Source: Haberlea rhodopensis (lineage: Eukaryota; Streptophyta; Magnoliopsida; Lamiales; Gesneriaceae). From it: DNA of 64,000 nucleotides. The notes under the pieces were generated by a model, which saw only the letters and a program-made list of their open reading frames with translations, was not told the DNA's origin and did not search any database. Where the stretch lies: positions 62,001 to 126,000 of the forward strand of contig CAJQUN010000416.1 in assembly GCA_907163345.1 (NCBI GenBank). The letters run 5' to 3'. Below, piece by piece: positions 51,301 through 63,775 of the stretch. Numbering within the stretch: position 1 is the stretch's first letter; every line of letters begins with the position of its first letter. The position numbers were made by a program, and so were the translations under genes.

Positions 51301-54300
51301 AAAGTCAAATGTCATAATGGTGTAAATGTAACATATTGGCTTTGGCAGATTCCAATTTAGAGTTTTCAAAATGCCGTAAGAATTTTTCACTCGGTTTTAG
51401 GGTTTTCCTAGAAGAAAAAAATTATACGGCCTCTCTGATGTCAGCCCGGGCTGATTTATGAAAGTCAAATGTCATAATGGTGTAAATGTAACATATTGGC
51501 TTTGGCAGATTCCAATTTAGAGTTTTCAAAATGCCGTAAGAATTTTTTCACTCGGTTTTAGGGTTTTCCTAGAAGAAAAAAATTATACGGCCTCTCTGAT
51601 GTCAGCCCGGGCTGATTTATGAAAGTCAAATGTCATAATGGTGTAAATGTAACATATTGGCTTTGGCAGATTCCAATTTGAGTTTTCAAAATGCGTAAGA
51701 ATTTTTCACTCGGTTTTAGGGTTTTCCTAGAAGAAAAAAAATTATACGGCCTCTCTGATGTCAGCCCGGGCTGATTTATGAAAGTCAAATGTCATAATGG
51801 TGTAAATGTAACATATTGGCTTTGGCAGATTCCAATTTTGAGTTTTCAAAATGCCGTAAGAATTTTTCACTCGGTTTTAGGGTTTTCCTAGAAGAAAAAA
51901 AATTATACGGCCTCTCTGATGTCAGCCCGGGCTGATTTATGAAAGTCAAATGTCATAATGGTGTAAATGTAACATATTGGCTTTGGCAGATTCCAATTTT
52001 GAGTTTTCAAAATGCCGTAAGAATTTTTCACTCGGTTTTAGGGTTTTCCTAGAAGAAAAAAAATTATACGGCCTCTCTGATGTCAGCCCGGGCTGATTTA
52101 TGAAAGTCAAATGTCATAATGGTGTAAATGTAACATATTGGCTTTGGCAGATTCCAATTTTGAGTTTTCAAAATGCCGTAAGAATTTTTCACTCGGTTTT
52201 AGGGTTTTCCTAGAAGAAAAAAATTATACGGCCTCTCTGATGTCAGCCCGGGCTGATTTATGAAAGTCAAATGTCATAATGGTGTAAATGTAACATATTG
52301 GCTTTGGCAGATTCCAATTTAGAGTTTTCAAAATGCGTAAGAATTTTTCACTCGATTTTAGGGTTTTCCTAGAAGAAAAAAATTATACAGGCCTCTCTGA
52401 TGTCAGCCCGGGCTGATTTATGAAAGTCAAATGTCATAATGGTGTAAATGTAACATATTGGCTTTGGCAGATTCCAATTTAGAGTTTTCAAAATGCGTAA
52501 GAATTTTTCACTCGGTTTTAGGGTTTTCCTAGAAGAAAAAAATTATACGGCCTCTCTGATGTCAGCCCGGGCTGATTTATGAAAGTCAAATGTCATAATG
52601 GTGTAAATGTAACATATTGGCTTTGGCAGATTCCAATTTTGAGTTTTCAAAATGCCGTAAGAATTTTTCACCTCGTTTTAGGGTTTTCCTAGAAGAAAAA
52701 AATTATACGGCCACTCTGATGTCAGCCCGGGCTGATTTATGAAAGTCAAATGTCATAATGGTGTAAATATAACATATTGGCTTTGGCAGATTCCAATTTA
52801 GAGTTTTCAAAAGGCGTAAGAATTTTTCACTCGATTTTAGGGTTTTCCTAGAAGAAAAAAATTATACGGCCTCTCTGATGTCAGCCCGGGCTGATTTATG
52901 AAAGTCAAATGTCATAATGGTGTAAATGTAACATATTGGCTTTGGCAGATTCCAATTTGAGTTTTCAAAATGCCGTAAGAATTTTTCACTCGGTTTTAGG
53001 GTTTTCCTAGAAGAAAAAAAATTATACGGCCTCTCTGATGTCAGCCCGGGCTGATTTATGAAAGTCAAATGTCATAATGGTGTAAATGTAACATATTGGC
53101 TTTGGCAGATTCCAATTTGAGTTTTCAAAATGCCGTAAGAATTTTTCACTCGGTTTTAGGGTTTTCCTAGAAGAAAAAAATTATACGGCCTCTCTGATGT
53201 CAGCCCGGGCTGATTTATGAAAGTCAAATGTCATAATGGTGTAAATGTAACATATTGGCTTTGGCAGATTCCAATTTAGAGTTTTCAAAATGCGTAAGAA
53301 TTTTTCACTCGGATTTTAGGGTTTTCCTAGAAGAAAAAAATTATACGGCCTCTCTGATGTCAGCCCGGGCTGATTTATGAAAGTCAAATGTCATAACGGT
53401 GTAAATGTAACATATTGGCTTTGGCAGATTCCAATTTGAGTTTTCAAAATGCCGTAAGAATTTTTCACTCGGTTTTAGGGTTTTCCTAGAAGAAAAAAAT
53501 TATACGGCCTCTCTGATGTCAGCCCGGGCTGATTTATGAAAGTCAAATGTCATAATGGTGTAAATGTAACATATTGGCTTTGGCAGATTCCAATTTGAGT
53601 TTTCAAAATGCCGTAAGAATTTTTCACTCGGTTTTAGGGTTTTCCTAGAAGAAAAAAATTATACGGCCTCTCTGATGTCAGCCCGGGCTGATTTATGAAA
53701 GTCAAATGTCATAATGGTGTAAATGTAACATATTGGCTTTGGCAGATTCCAATTTTGAGTTTTCAAAATGCCGTAAGAATTTTTCACTCGGTTTTAGGGT
53801 TTTCCTAGAAGAAAAAAATTATACGGCCTCTCTGATGTCAGCCCGGGCTGATTTATGAAAGTCAAATGTCATAATGGTGTAAATGTAACATATTGGCTTT
53901 GGCAGATTCCAATTTTAGAGTTTTCAAAATGCGTAAGAATTTTTCACTCGTTTTAGGGTTTTCCTAGAAGAAAAAAATTATACGGCCTCTCTGATGTCAG
54001 CCCGGGCTGATTTATGAAAGTCAAATGTCATAATGGTGTAAATGTAACATATTGGCTTTGGCAGATTCCAATTTAGAGTTTTCAAAATGCCGTAAGAATT
54101 TTTCACTCGGTTTTAGGGTTTTCCTAGAAGAAAAAAAATTATACGGCCTCTCTGATGTCAGCCCGGGCTGATTTATGAAAGTCAAATGTCATAATGGTGT
54201 AAATGTAACATATTGGCTTTGGCAGATTCCAATTTTGAGTTTTCAAAATGCCGTAAGAATTTTTCACTCGGTTTTAGGGTTTTCCTAGAAGAAAAAAATT

Positions 54301-57300
54301 ATACGGCCTCTCTGATGTCAGCCCGGGCTGATTTATGAAAGTCAAATGTCATAATGGTGTAAATGTAACATATTGGCTTTGGCAGATTCCAATTTTGAGT
54401 TTTCAAAATGCCGTAAGAATTTTTCACTCGGTTTTAGGGTTTTCCTAGAAGAAAAAAAATTATACGGCCTCTCTGATGTCAGCCCGGGCTGATTTATGAA
54501 AGTCAAATGTCATAATGGTGTAAATGTAACATATTGGCTTTGGCAGATTCCAATTTTGAGTTTTCAAAATGCCGTAAGAATTTTTCACTCGGTTTTAGGG
54601 TTTTCCTAGAAGAAAAAAAATTATACGGCCTCTCTGATGTCAGCCCGGGCTGATTTATGAAAGTCAAATGTCATAATGGTGTAAATGTAACATATTGGCT
54701 TTGGCAGATTCCAATTTTGAGTTTTCAAAATGCCGTAAGAATTTTTCACTCGGTTTTAGGGTTTTCCTAGAAGAAAAAAAATTATACGGCCTCTCTGATG
54801 TCAGCCCGGGCTGATTTATGAAAGTCAAATGTCATAATGGTGTAAATGTAACATATTGGCTTTGGCAGATTCCAATTTTGAGTTTTCAAAATGCCGTAAG
54901 AATTTTTCACTCGGTTTTAGGGTTTTCCTAGAAGAAAAAAATTATACGGCCTCTCTGATGTCAGCCCGGGCTGATTTATGAAAGTCAAATGTCATAATGG
55001 TGTAAATGTAACATATTGGCTTTGGCAGATTCCAATTTTGAGTTTTCAAAATGCCGTAAGAATTTTTCACTCGGTTTTAGGGTTTTCCTAGAAGAAAAAA
55101 AATTATACGGCCTCTCTGATGTCAGCCCGGGCTGATTTATGAAAGTCAAATGTCATAATGGTGTAAATGTAACATATTGGCTTTGGCAGATTCCAATTTT
55201 GAGTTTTCAAAATGCCGTAAGAATTTTTCACTCGGTTTTAGGGTTTTCCTAGAAGAAAAAAAATTATACGGCCTCTCTGATGTCAGCCCGGGCTGATTTA
55301 TGAAAGTCAAATGTCATAATGGTGTAAATGTAACATATTGGCTTTGGCAGATTCCAATTTGAGTTTTCAAAATGCCGTAAGAATTTTTCACTCGGTTTTA
55401 GGGTTTTCCTAGAAGAAAAAAATTATACGGCCTCTCTGATGTCAGCCCGGGCTGATTTATGAAAGTCAAATGTCATAATGGTGTAAATGTAACATATTGG
55501 CTTTGGCAGATTCCAATTTTGAGTTTTCAAAATGCCGTAAGAATTTTTCACTCGGTTTTAGGGTTTTCCTAGAAGAAAAAAATTATACGGCCTCTCTGAT
55601 GTCAGCCCGGGCTGATTTATGAAAGTCAAATGTCATAATGGTGTAAATGTAACATATTGGCTTTGGCAGATTCCAATTTTGAGTTTTCAAAATGCCGTAA
55701 GAATTTTTCACTCGGTTTTAGGGTTTTCCTAGAAGAAAAAAATTATACGGCCTCTCTGATGTCAGCCCGGGCTGATTTATGAAAGTCAAATGTCATAATG
55801 GTGTAAATGTAACATATTGGCTTTGGCAGATTCCAATTTAGAGTTTTCAAAATGCGTAAGAATTTTTCACTCGATTTTAGGGTTTTCCTAGAAGAAAAAA
55901 ATTATACGGCCACTCTGATGTCAGCCCGGGCTGATTTATGAAAGTCAAATGTCATAATGGTGTAAATGTAACATATTGGCTTTGGCAGATTCCAATTTTG
56001 AGTTTTCAAAATGCCGTAAGAATTTTTCACCTCGAGTTTTAGGGTTTTCCTAGAAGAAAAAAAATTATACGGCCACTCTGATGTCAGCCCGGGCTGATTT
56101 ATGAAAGTCAAATGTCATAATGGTGTAAATGTAACATATTGGCTTTGGCAGATTCCAATTTTGAGTTTTCAAAATGCCGTAAGAATTTTTCACTCGGTTT
56201 TAGGGTTTTCCTAGAAGAAAAAAAATTATACGGCCTCTCTGATGTCAGCCCGGGCTGATTTATGAAAGTCAAATGTCATAATGGTGTAAATGTAACATAT
56301 TGGCTTTGGCAGATTCCAATTTTGAGTTTTCAAAATGCCGTAAGAATTTTTCACTCGGTTTTAGGGTTTTCCTAGAAGAAAAAAATTATACGGCCTCTCT
56401 GATGTCAGCCCGGGCTGATTTATGAAAGTCAAATGTCATAATGGTTGTAAATGTAACATATTGGCTTTGGCAGATTCCAATTTTGAGTTTTCAAAATGCC
56501 GTAAGAATTTTTCACTCGGTTTTAGGGTTTTCCTAGAAGAAAAAAATTATACGGCCTCTCTGATGTCAGCCCGGGCTGATTTATGAAAGTCAAATGTCAT
56601 AATGGTGTAAATGTAACATATTGGCTTTGGCAGATTCCAATTTTGAGTTTTCAAAATGCCGTAAGAATTTTTCACTCGGTTTTAGGTTTTCCTAGAAGAA
56701 AAAAAATTATACGGCCTCTCTGATGTCAGCCCGGGCTGATTTATGAAAGTCAAATGTCATAATGGTGTAAATGTAACATATTGGCTTTGGCAGATTCCAA
56801 TTTTGAGTTTTCAAAATGCGTAAGAATTTTTCACTCGTTTTAGGGTTTTCCTAGAAGAAAAAAATTATACGGCCTCTCTGATGTCAGCCCGGGCTGATTT
56901 ATGAAAGTCAAATGTCATAATGGTGTAAATGTAACATATTGGCTTTGGCAGATTCCAATTTTGAGTTTTCAAAATGCCGTAAGAATTTTTCACTCGGTTT
57001 TAGGGTTTTCCTAGAAGAAAAAAATTATACGGCCTCTCTGATGTCAGCCCGGGCTGATTTATGAAAGTCAAATGTCATAATGGTGTAAATGTAACATATT
57101 GGCTTTGGCAGATTCCAATTTTGAGTTTTCAAAATGCCGTAAGAATTTTTCACTCGGTTTTAGGGTTTTCCTAGAAGAAAAAAAATTATACGGCCCTCTC
57201 TGATGTCAGCCCGGGCTGATTTATGAAAGTCAAATGTCATAATGGTGTAAATGTAACATATTGGCTTTGGCAGATTCCAATTTTGAGTTTTCAAAATGCC

Positions 57301-60300
57301 GTAAGAATTTTTCACTCGGTTTTAGGGTTTTCCTAGAAGAAAAAAAATTATACGGCCTCTCTGATGTCAGCCCGGGCTGATTTATGAAAGTCAAATGTCA
57401 TAATGGTGTAAATGTAACATATTGGCTTTGGCAGATTCCAATTTAGAGTTTTCAAAATGCCGTAAGAATTTTCACTCGGTTTTAGGGTTTTCCTAGAAGA
57501 AAAAAATTATACGGCCTCTCTGATGTCAGCCCGGGCTGATTTATGAAAGTCAAATGTCATAATGGTGTAAATGTAACATATTGGCTTTGGCAGATTCCAA
57601 TTTAGAGTTTTCAAAATGCGTAAGAATTTTTCACTCGGTTTTAGGGTTTTCCTAGAAGAAAAAAATTATACGGCCTCTCTGATGTCAGCCCGGGCTGATT
57701 TATGAAAGTCAAATGTCATAATGGTGTAAATGTAACATATTGGCTTTGGCAGATTCCAATTTAGAGTTTTCAAAATGCCGTAAGAATTTTTCACTCGGTT
57801 TTAGGGTTTTCCTAGAAGAAAAAAATTATACGGCCTCTCTGATGTCAGCCCGGGCTGATTTATGAAAGTCAAATGTCATAATGGTGTAAATGTAACATAT
57901 TGGCTTTGGCAGATTCCAATTTTGAGTTTTCAAAATGCCGTAAGAATTTTTCACTCGTTTTAGGGTTTTCCTAGAAGAAAAAAAATTATACGGCCATCTC
58001 TGATGTCAGCCCGGGCTGATTATGAAAGTCAAATGTCATAATGGTGTAAATGTAACATATTGGCTTTGGCAGATTCCAATTTGAGTTTTCAAAATGCCGT
58101 AAGAATTTTTCACTCGGTTTTAGGGTTTTCCTAGAAGAAAAAAATTATACGGCCTCTCTGATGTCAGCCCGGGCTGATTTATGAAAGTCAAATGTCATAA
58201 TGGTGTAAATGTAACATATTGGCTTTGGCAGATTCCAATTTTGAGTTTTCAAAATGCCGTAAGAATTTTTCACTCGGTTTTAGGGTTTTCCTAGAAGAAA
58301 AAAATTATACGGCCTCTCTGATGTCAGCCCGGGCTGATTTATGAAAGTCAAATGTCATAATGGTGTAAATGTAACATATTGGCTTTGGCAGATTCCAATT
58401 TTAGAGTTTTCAAAATGGCGTAAGAATTTTTCACTCGATTTTAGGGTTTTCCTAGAAGAAAAAAATTATACGGCCTCTCTGATGTCAGCCCGGGCTGATT
58501 TATGAAAGTCAAATGTCATAACTGGTGTAAATGTAACATATTGGCTTTGGCAGATTCCAATTTTGAGTTTTCAAAATGCCGTAAGAATTTTTCACTCGGT
58601 TTTAGGGTTTTCCTAGAAGAAAAAAATTATACGGCCTCTCTGATGTCAGCCCGGGCTGATTTATGAAAGTCAAATGTCATAATGGTGTAAATGTAACATA
58701 TTGGCTTTGGCAGATTCCAATTTTGAGTTTTCAAAATGCCGTAAGAATTTTTCACTCGGTTTTAGGGTTTTCCTAGAAGAAAAAAAATTATACGGCCTCT
58801 CTGATGTCAGCCCGGGCTGATTTATGAAAGTCAAATGTCATAATGGTGTAAATGTAACATATTGGCTTTGGCAGATTCCAATTTTGAGTTTTCAAAATGC
58901 CGTAAGAATTTTTCACTCGGTTTTAGGGTTTTCCTAGAAGAAAAAAAATTATACGGCCTCTCTGATGTCAGCCCGGGCTGATTTATGAAAGTCAAATGTC
59001 ATAATGGTGTAAATGTAACATATTGGCTTTGGCAGATTCCAATTTAGAGTTTTCAAAATGCCGTAAGAATTTTTCACTCGATTTTAGGGTTTTTCCTAGA
59101 AGAAAAAAATTATACAGCCTCTCTGATGTCAGCCCGGGCTGATTTATGAAAGTCAAATGTCATAATGGTGTAAATGTAACATATTGGCTTTGGCAGATTC
59201 CAATTTAGAGTTTTCAAAAGGCGTAAGAATTTTTCACTCGGTTTTAGGGTTTTCCTAGAAGAAAAAAATTATACGGCCTCTCTGATGTCAGCCCGGGCTG
59301 ATTTATGAAAGTCAAATGTCATAATGTGTAAATGTAACATATTGGCTTTGGCAGATTCCAATTTAGAGTTTTCAAAAGGCGTAAGAATTTTTCACTCGGT
59401 TTTAGGGTTTTCCTAGAAGAAAAAAATTATACGGCCTCTCTGATGTCAGCCCGGGCTGATTTATGAAAGTCAAATGTCATAATGGTGTAAATGTAACATA
59501 TTTGGCTTTGGCAGATTCCAATTTTGAGTTTTCAAAATGCCGTAAGAATTTTCACCTAGTTTTAGGGTTTTCCTAGAAGAAAAAAAATTATACGGCCACT
59601 CTGATGTCAGCCCGGGCTGATTTATGAAAGTCAATGTCATAATGGTGTAAATATAACATATTGGCTTTGGCAGATTCCAATTTTGAGTTTTCAAAATGCC
59701 GTAAGAATTTTTCACTCGATTTTAGGGTTTTCCTAGAAGAAAAAAATTATAAGGCCACTCTGATTTCAGCCCGGGCTGATTTATGAAAGTCAAATGTCAT
59801 AATGGTGTAAATGTAACATATTGGCTTTGGCAGATTCCAATTTTGAGTTTTCAAAATGCCCGTAAGAATTTTTCACTCGGTTTTTAGGTTTTTCCTAGAA
59901 GAAAGAAATTATACGGCCTCTCTGATGTCAAGCCCGGGCTGATTTATGAAAGTCAAATGTCATAATGATGTAAATGTAACTATTGGCTTTGTCAGATTCC
60001 AATTTTGAGTTTCAAAATGCGTAAGAATTTTTTCACTCGGTTTAGGTTTTCCTAGAAGAAAAAAATTATACGGCCTCTCTGATGTCAGCCCGGGCTGATT
60101 TATGAAAGTCAAATGTCATAATGGTGTAAATGTAACATATTGGCTTTGGCAGATTCCAATTTTGAGTTTTCAAATGCCCGTAAGAATTTTTCACTCGAGT
60201 TTTAGGGTTTTCCTAGAAGAACAAAAAATTATACGGCCTCTCTGATGTCAGCCCGGGCTGATTTATGAAAGTCAAATGTCATAATGGTGTAAATGTAACA

Positions 60301-61340
60301 TATGGCTTGGCAGATTCCCAATTTCGAGTTTTCAAAATGCGTAAGAATTTTTCACTCGGTTTTAGGGTTTTCCTAGAAGAAAAAAATTATACGGCCTCTC
60401 TGATGTCAGCCCGGGCTGATTTATGAAGTCAAATGTCATAATGGTGTAAATGTAACATATTGGCTTTGGCAGATTCCAATTTTGAGTTTTCAAAATGCCG
60501 TAAGAATTTTTCACCTCGTTTTAGGGTTTTCCTAGAAGAAAAAAATTATACGGCCACTCTGATGTCAGCCCGGGCTGATTATGAAAGTCAAATGTCATAA
60601 TGGTGTAAATGTAACATATTGGCTTTGGCAGATTCCAATTTGAGTTTTCAAAATGCCGTAAGAATTTTTCACTCGGTTTTAGGGTTTTCCTAGAAGAAAA
60701 AAATTATACGGCCATCTCTGATGTCAGCCCGGGCTGATTTATGAAAGTCAAATGTCATAATGGTGTAAATGTAACATATTGGCTTTGGCAGATTCCAATT
60801 TTGAGTTTTCAAAATGCCGTAAGAATTTTTCACTCGATTTTAGGGTTTTCCTAGAAGAAAAAAATTATACGGCCTCTCTGATGTCAGCCCGGGCTGATTT
60901 ATGAAAGTCAAATGTCATAATGGTGTAAATGTAACATATTGGCTTGGCAGATTCCAATTTTGAGTTTTCAAAATGCCGTAAGAATTTTTCACTCGGTTTA
61001 GGGTTTTCCTAGAAGAAAAAAAATTATACGGCCTCTCTGATGTCAGCCCGGGCTTGATTTATGAAAGTCAAATGTCATAATGGTGTAAATGTAACATATT
61101 GGCTTTGGCAGATTCCAATTTTGAGTTTTCCAAAATGCCGTAAGAATTTTTCACTCGGTTTTAGGGTTTTCCTAGAAGAAAAAAAATTATACGGCCTCTC
61201 TGATGTAGCCCGGGCTGATTTATGAAAGTCAAATGTCATAATGGTGTAAATGTAACATATTGGCTTTGGCAGATTCCAATTTAGAGTTTTCAAAAGGCCG
61301 TAAGAATTTTTCACTCGATTTTAGGGTTTCCTAGAAGAAA

Positions 61341-61353
61341 TTTTTTATTTTAG
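61341..61353 (+). other. Satellite-gene junction and splice acceptor
   Basis: After the last monomer (CCTAGAAGAAA) come only 13 bases, T-rich and ending TTTTAG, before the coding exon. This is a plausible acceptor, but the usual upstream intron sequence has been replaced by satellite. Confidence 0.7.
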
Positions 61354-63775
61354 GCTATTGTGGACGCGTATAAGGAAGCACATGGGAACCCCAAGTATGC
61401 CTTTAAGGTGTGGTTTAACAAGAATATTTTTTTATCAACATTCCATGAAATTTGAATGCAGTTTTGTTTGATTATATTTGCATTTGACTTTATGTGTAAT
61501 GCTTTGTCGGATTTAGCTATTTTGCTTATTTAAATGGGATTTTGTTACATCCAATTAAGTAGAAATAATATATGATTAAGCTCATTTGTAAAATATTGCA
61601 TTTTGTTAATTTGCCACTTCTAACTCTTTATAATTTAAAACATCGACAATCTTTTGTTCATTTTTAAAATTAAGGTGTTCTTTTTATTTCGCAGCATCTA
61701 TTATATAGTGTGACTGAACCCCAGCAGAGGATAAAGCCTGCAGGTGTATCAGATGTGAGTGTAGTGTAATTATTGATTTTCACAATTTTTATGCTTTATT
61801 GTTTATTTTAGACATGAATTTACATGTGAAGCTATAGGCAAGGTTTAGTAAATTGTTTGGGCTGGCTGCCAGATTTTGTGGGCAGACGCAATGGGGAGGC
61901 TGAAAGGCATGGAAAGTTCCCACCGGGAACGCCTATGGCCCCAGCTTGTGCAAGGTTTTAAAGATCTTTCCAACCGTCTGAAGGTACTTGATCTGGTTTT
62001 GGTTAATCTTGAATTTGAAATGATTTTAGTAAAGCTGTGTTATAACTAAGTGGGTAAGTTTTGTGACCCGGCTCACAAGCCTGAATAGCCACCTCAATTC
62101 AAACTCAATCAAAGTTGGAATTTTTTGAACTCGAGCTTATTTATAGTTGTTCATTAGTTATCGAGTAAAAACAATATGCATTATCTTTAAATAATATAAT
62201 ATAAAATTAATGTTTTGTTATTATATTTATAATAATGTTATTATTTAAAATATTAATATTAAATATTTATATAGAGCTTGTGAGCACGCTCAAGCTCACG
62301 AGCGATCCTCATGACTTGCCCTTGTAAACGTATTCTTAAAAAAATAGCATAACTTATTCGTATCAGAACTATATATTCTATTGGGTCATCTACCTATTGT
62401 TTTGATAGATGGATGATAATACATATTTACTTGTTAATAAATATCATTTCCTACCAAAAAAAATGTATAATAGAACATATGATTAGATCATGAGTAAGCA
62501 AAAAAGAAGAGGGTATCAATCTGAAGAATTCCATACGGGTAAAGATCAATGATTTTTTTCTTTTAGAAATCCATTGACTTGATTGGATGGAAATTATTCA
62601 GGTCATCATGTTGTTTCTTCTTCAACAATTCATAATTAATCATTGGATCACATTCTATGTTGGTGCAGCTTCAAGATGAAGTCATTCTTTCAGATTCAGA
62701 GAGACTGAGGATGACTCAGAGCAATGTGAAGATGGTGATATCTTGTCTCCTCTCTCATCCCTCCCCTCTCTTAATGTGAATCTCTCTGATTATATTTACA
62801 CAGCTCCAAAGACATTTTCAAGCTGAAACCCTTCCTTGGATTCAAAGGATGCAACAAAAAGAGCAAGGTCTACAGAGGCGCCTTTTAAGGGTGGGAATAA
62901 TTTTGCAGTATTTGATAGTAGTATTGTTTTGCCTACAACATTCCTTTGTTGTCTGAACTGTTTCTGATTACTATTACATTTGGAATGTTTAGCATGCTGA
63001 GGTAAGGAAACTCACTTCTTAACACTAAAAAATGTGACTTCATGTTATTTACTATGGCATAACCAAAGCCAGCTGAAACTAGTCTGTACTTCTAAGTATT
63101 GTATCAGATGCGTTTAGGTTTCATACTGTAATATACTTTGCATCTGGTCGACGCAGTTAATGAGGATAATCGAGTCACTTGAGGGTAAAGGTTGTAGATT
63201 ACCTCTAATGAAAGGGGAAGCAGAACTAGCGGAAAAGCTGGCTACAATTACAAGACAGGTTGTTAGTATGTATATATTTAATTTAATCAAACGATTTATG
63301 CTTTAGAAAGAATGTCAAGATGTATCTTTCTCACAAATATATGTTACTCACCAGTTGAAGGGATCTGGAGAAGAACTTGCGAGAAGAGTCCAGAATCTTC
63401 TAACTTTATCCCGCCTTCAAGTAGATGGCCTAAATGGTGGCTCGCTTTATCTTCCAGGATCAACCAAAATTCATGAACAAAGTCTTGCTGAGATGCGGGA
63501 GGTTTGCTTGCCAATTTTCTATGCTTATATCCAGCTCGTTTTCTCTCTGTTTGACACTGAAATTTATTGTGGATTATAATTGAGAGACTAAAGAGTATAT
63601 AGATGTTGTTAGTGTTCATTATTCTTTTTTAATATAACTTTTTATATTTGTTTTGTGGTGATAGATGTTGCAACAGCAAACTGTGGCTATTGCTAGGCTT
63701 GGCAATTTGCTAAAGAGAGACATACGAGATATGGGGATTATGATGGCTGAAGATACAGAAACGTCTCAAGACTAA
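61354..63775 (+). CDS. NUP54: Nuclear pore protein NUP54, C-terminal exons (5' part not seen)
   Basis: Nup54 with Nup62 and Nup58 forms the central-channel complex of the nuclear pore. Exons, all joined in phase 0 with GT-AG introns: 61354-61407, 61695-61754, 61873-61983, 62669-62734, 62804-62890, possibly 62993-63001, 63157-63258, 63355-63501, 63665-63775 (TAA 63773). They encode about 248 residues starting AIVDAYKEAHGNPKYAFK, then the conserved RERLWPQLVQGFKDLSNRLK, a helical coiled-coil part (LQDEVILSDSERLRMTQ, LPWIQRMQQKEQGLQRRLLR), GEAELAEKLATITRQ, YLPGSTKIHEQSL and ending MMAEDTETSQD, all as I recall plant NUP54. No stop or frameshift lies in these exons. The FG-repeat N-terminus is absent from the window; the first exon follows the satellite by 13 bases. 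It may be a working gene with a satellite-filled intron or a 5'-truncated copy. Confidence 0.85.
61408..61694 (+). other. NUP54 intron after the first visible exon
   Basis: GTGTGG...GCAG, AT-rich, no repeat noticed. Normal intron texture on this side of the exon contrasts with satellite on the other. Confidence 0.75.
61984..62668 (+). other. Large NUP54 intron with MITE-like segment
   Basis: 685-bp AT-rich intron (GTACTT...GCAG). GCTCACAAGC (62071-62080) and GCTTGTGAGC (62276-62285) are perfect inverted repeats bounding about 215 bp of AT-rich DNA, suggestive of a small degenerate MITE. No clear target-site duplication seen. Confidence 0.45.
62993..63001 (+). other. Possible 9-nt NUP54 microexon
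   Basis: CATGCTGAG, flanked by TTTAG and GTAAGG, would add three in-frame residues (HAE). Skipping it joins LLR to LMR, which also keeps frame and fits my recollection of related proteins (LLR-VMR) at least as well. Undecided from sequence. Confidence 0.35.

Larger units (their letters stand above)
25907..61340 (+). repeat. 160-bp satellite array, about 220 monomers
   Basis: Uninterrupted head-to-tail array, one orientation throughout, period 159-162 bp (for example CCTAGAAGAA at 33481 and 33641). Monomers are almost identical; variation is concentrated in an A-run, the AATTT(T/A)GAG step, the AAAATG(C)CGTAAG step and CTCG(G/A)TTTTAGGG. Fixed landmarks: the palindrome TCAGCCCGGGCTGA, ATTGG...CCAAT about 12 bases apart, and TTTTAGGGTTTT, which holds the telobox AAACCCTAA on the minus strand. 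Monomer length is near nucleosomal, as in many plant centromeric or heterochromatic satellites. I do not recognise the family. The repeated 68-residue minus-strand frames start at TTG and are not genes. Confidence 0.97.

Noticed and set aside
27067..56111. About 30 nearly identical 68-residue minus-strand open frames
   Set aside because: They span one satellite monomer plus part of the next, start at TTG, appear only where monomer length keeps the frame open, and have no domain. They are by-products of the repeat.
25907..61340. CRISPR-like array
   Set aside because: The repeats are contiguous 160-bp satellite monomers with no unique spacers, in a plant genome.
63344..63619. 91-residue minus-strand frame
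   Set aside because: Antisense of a NUP54 exon and intron.
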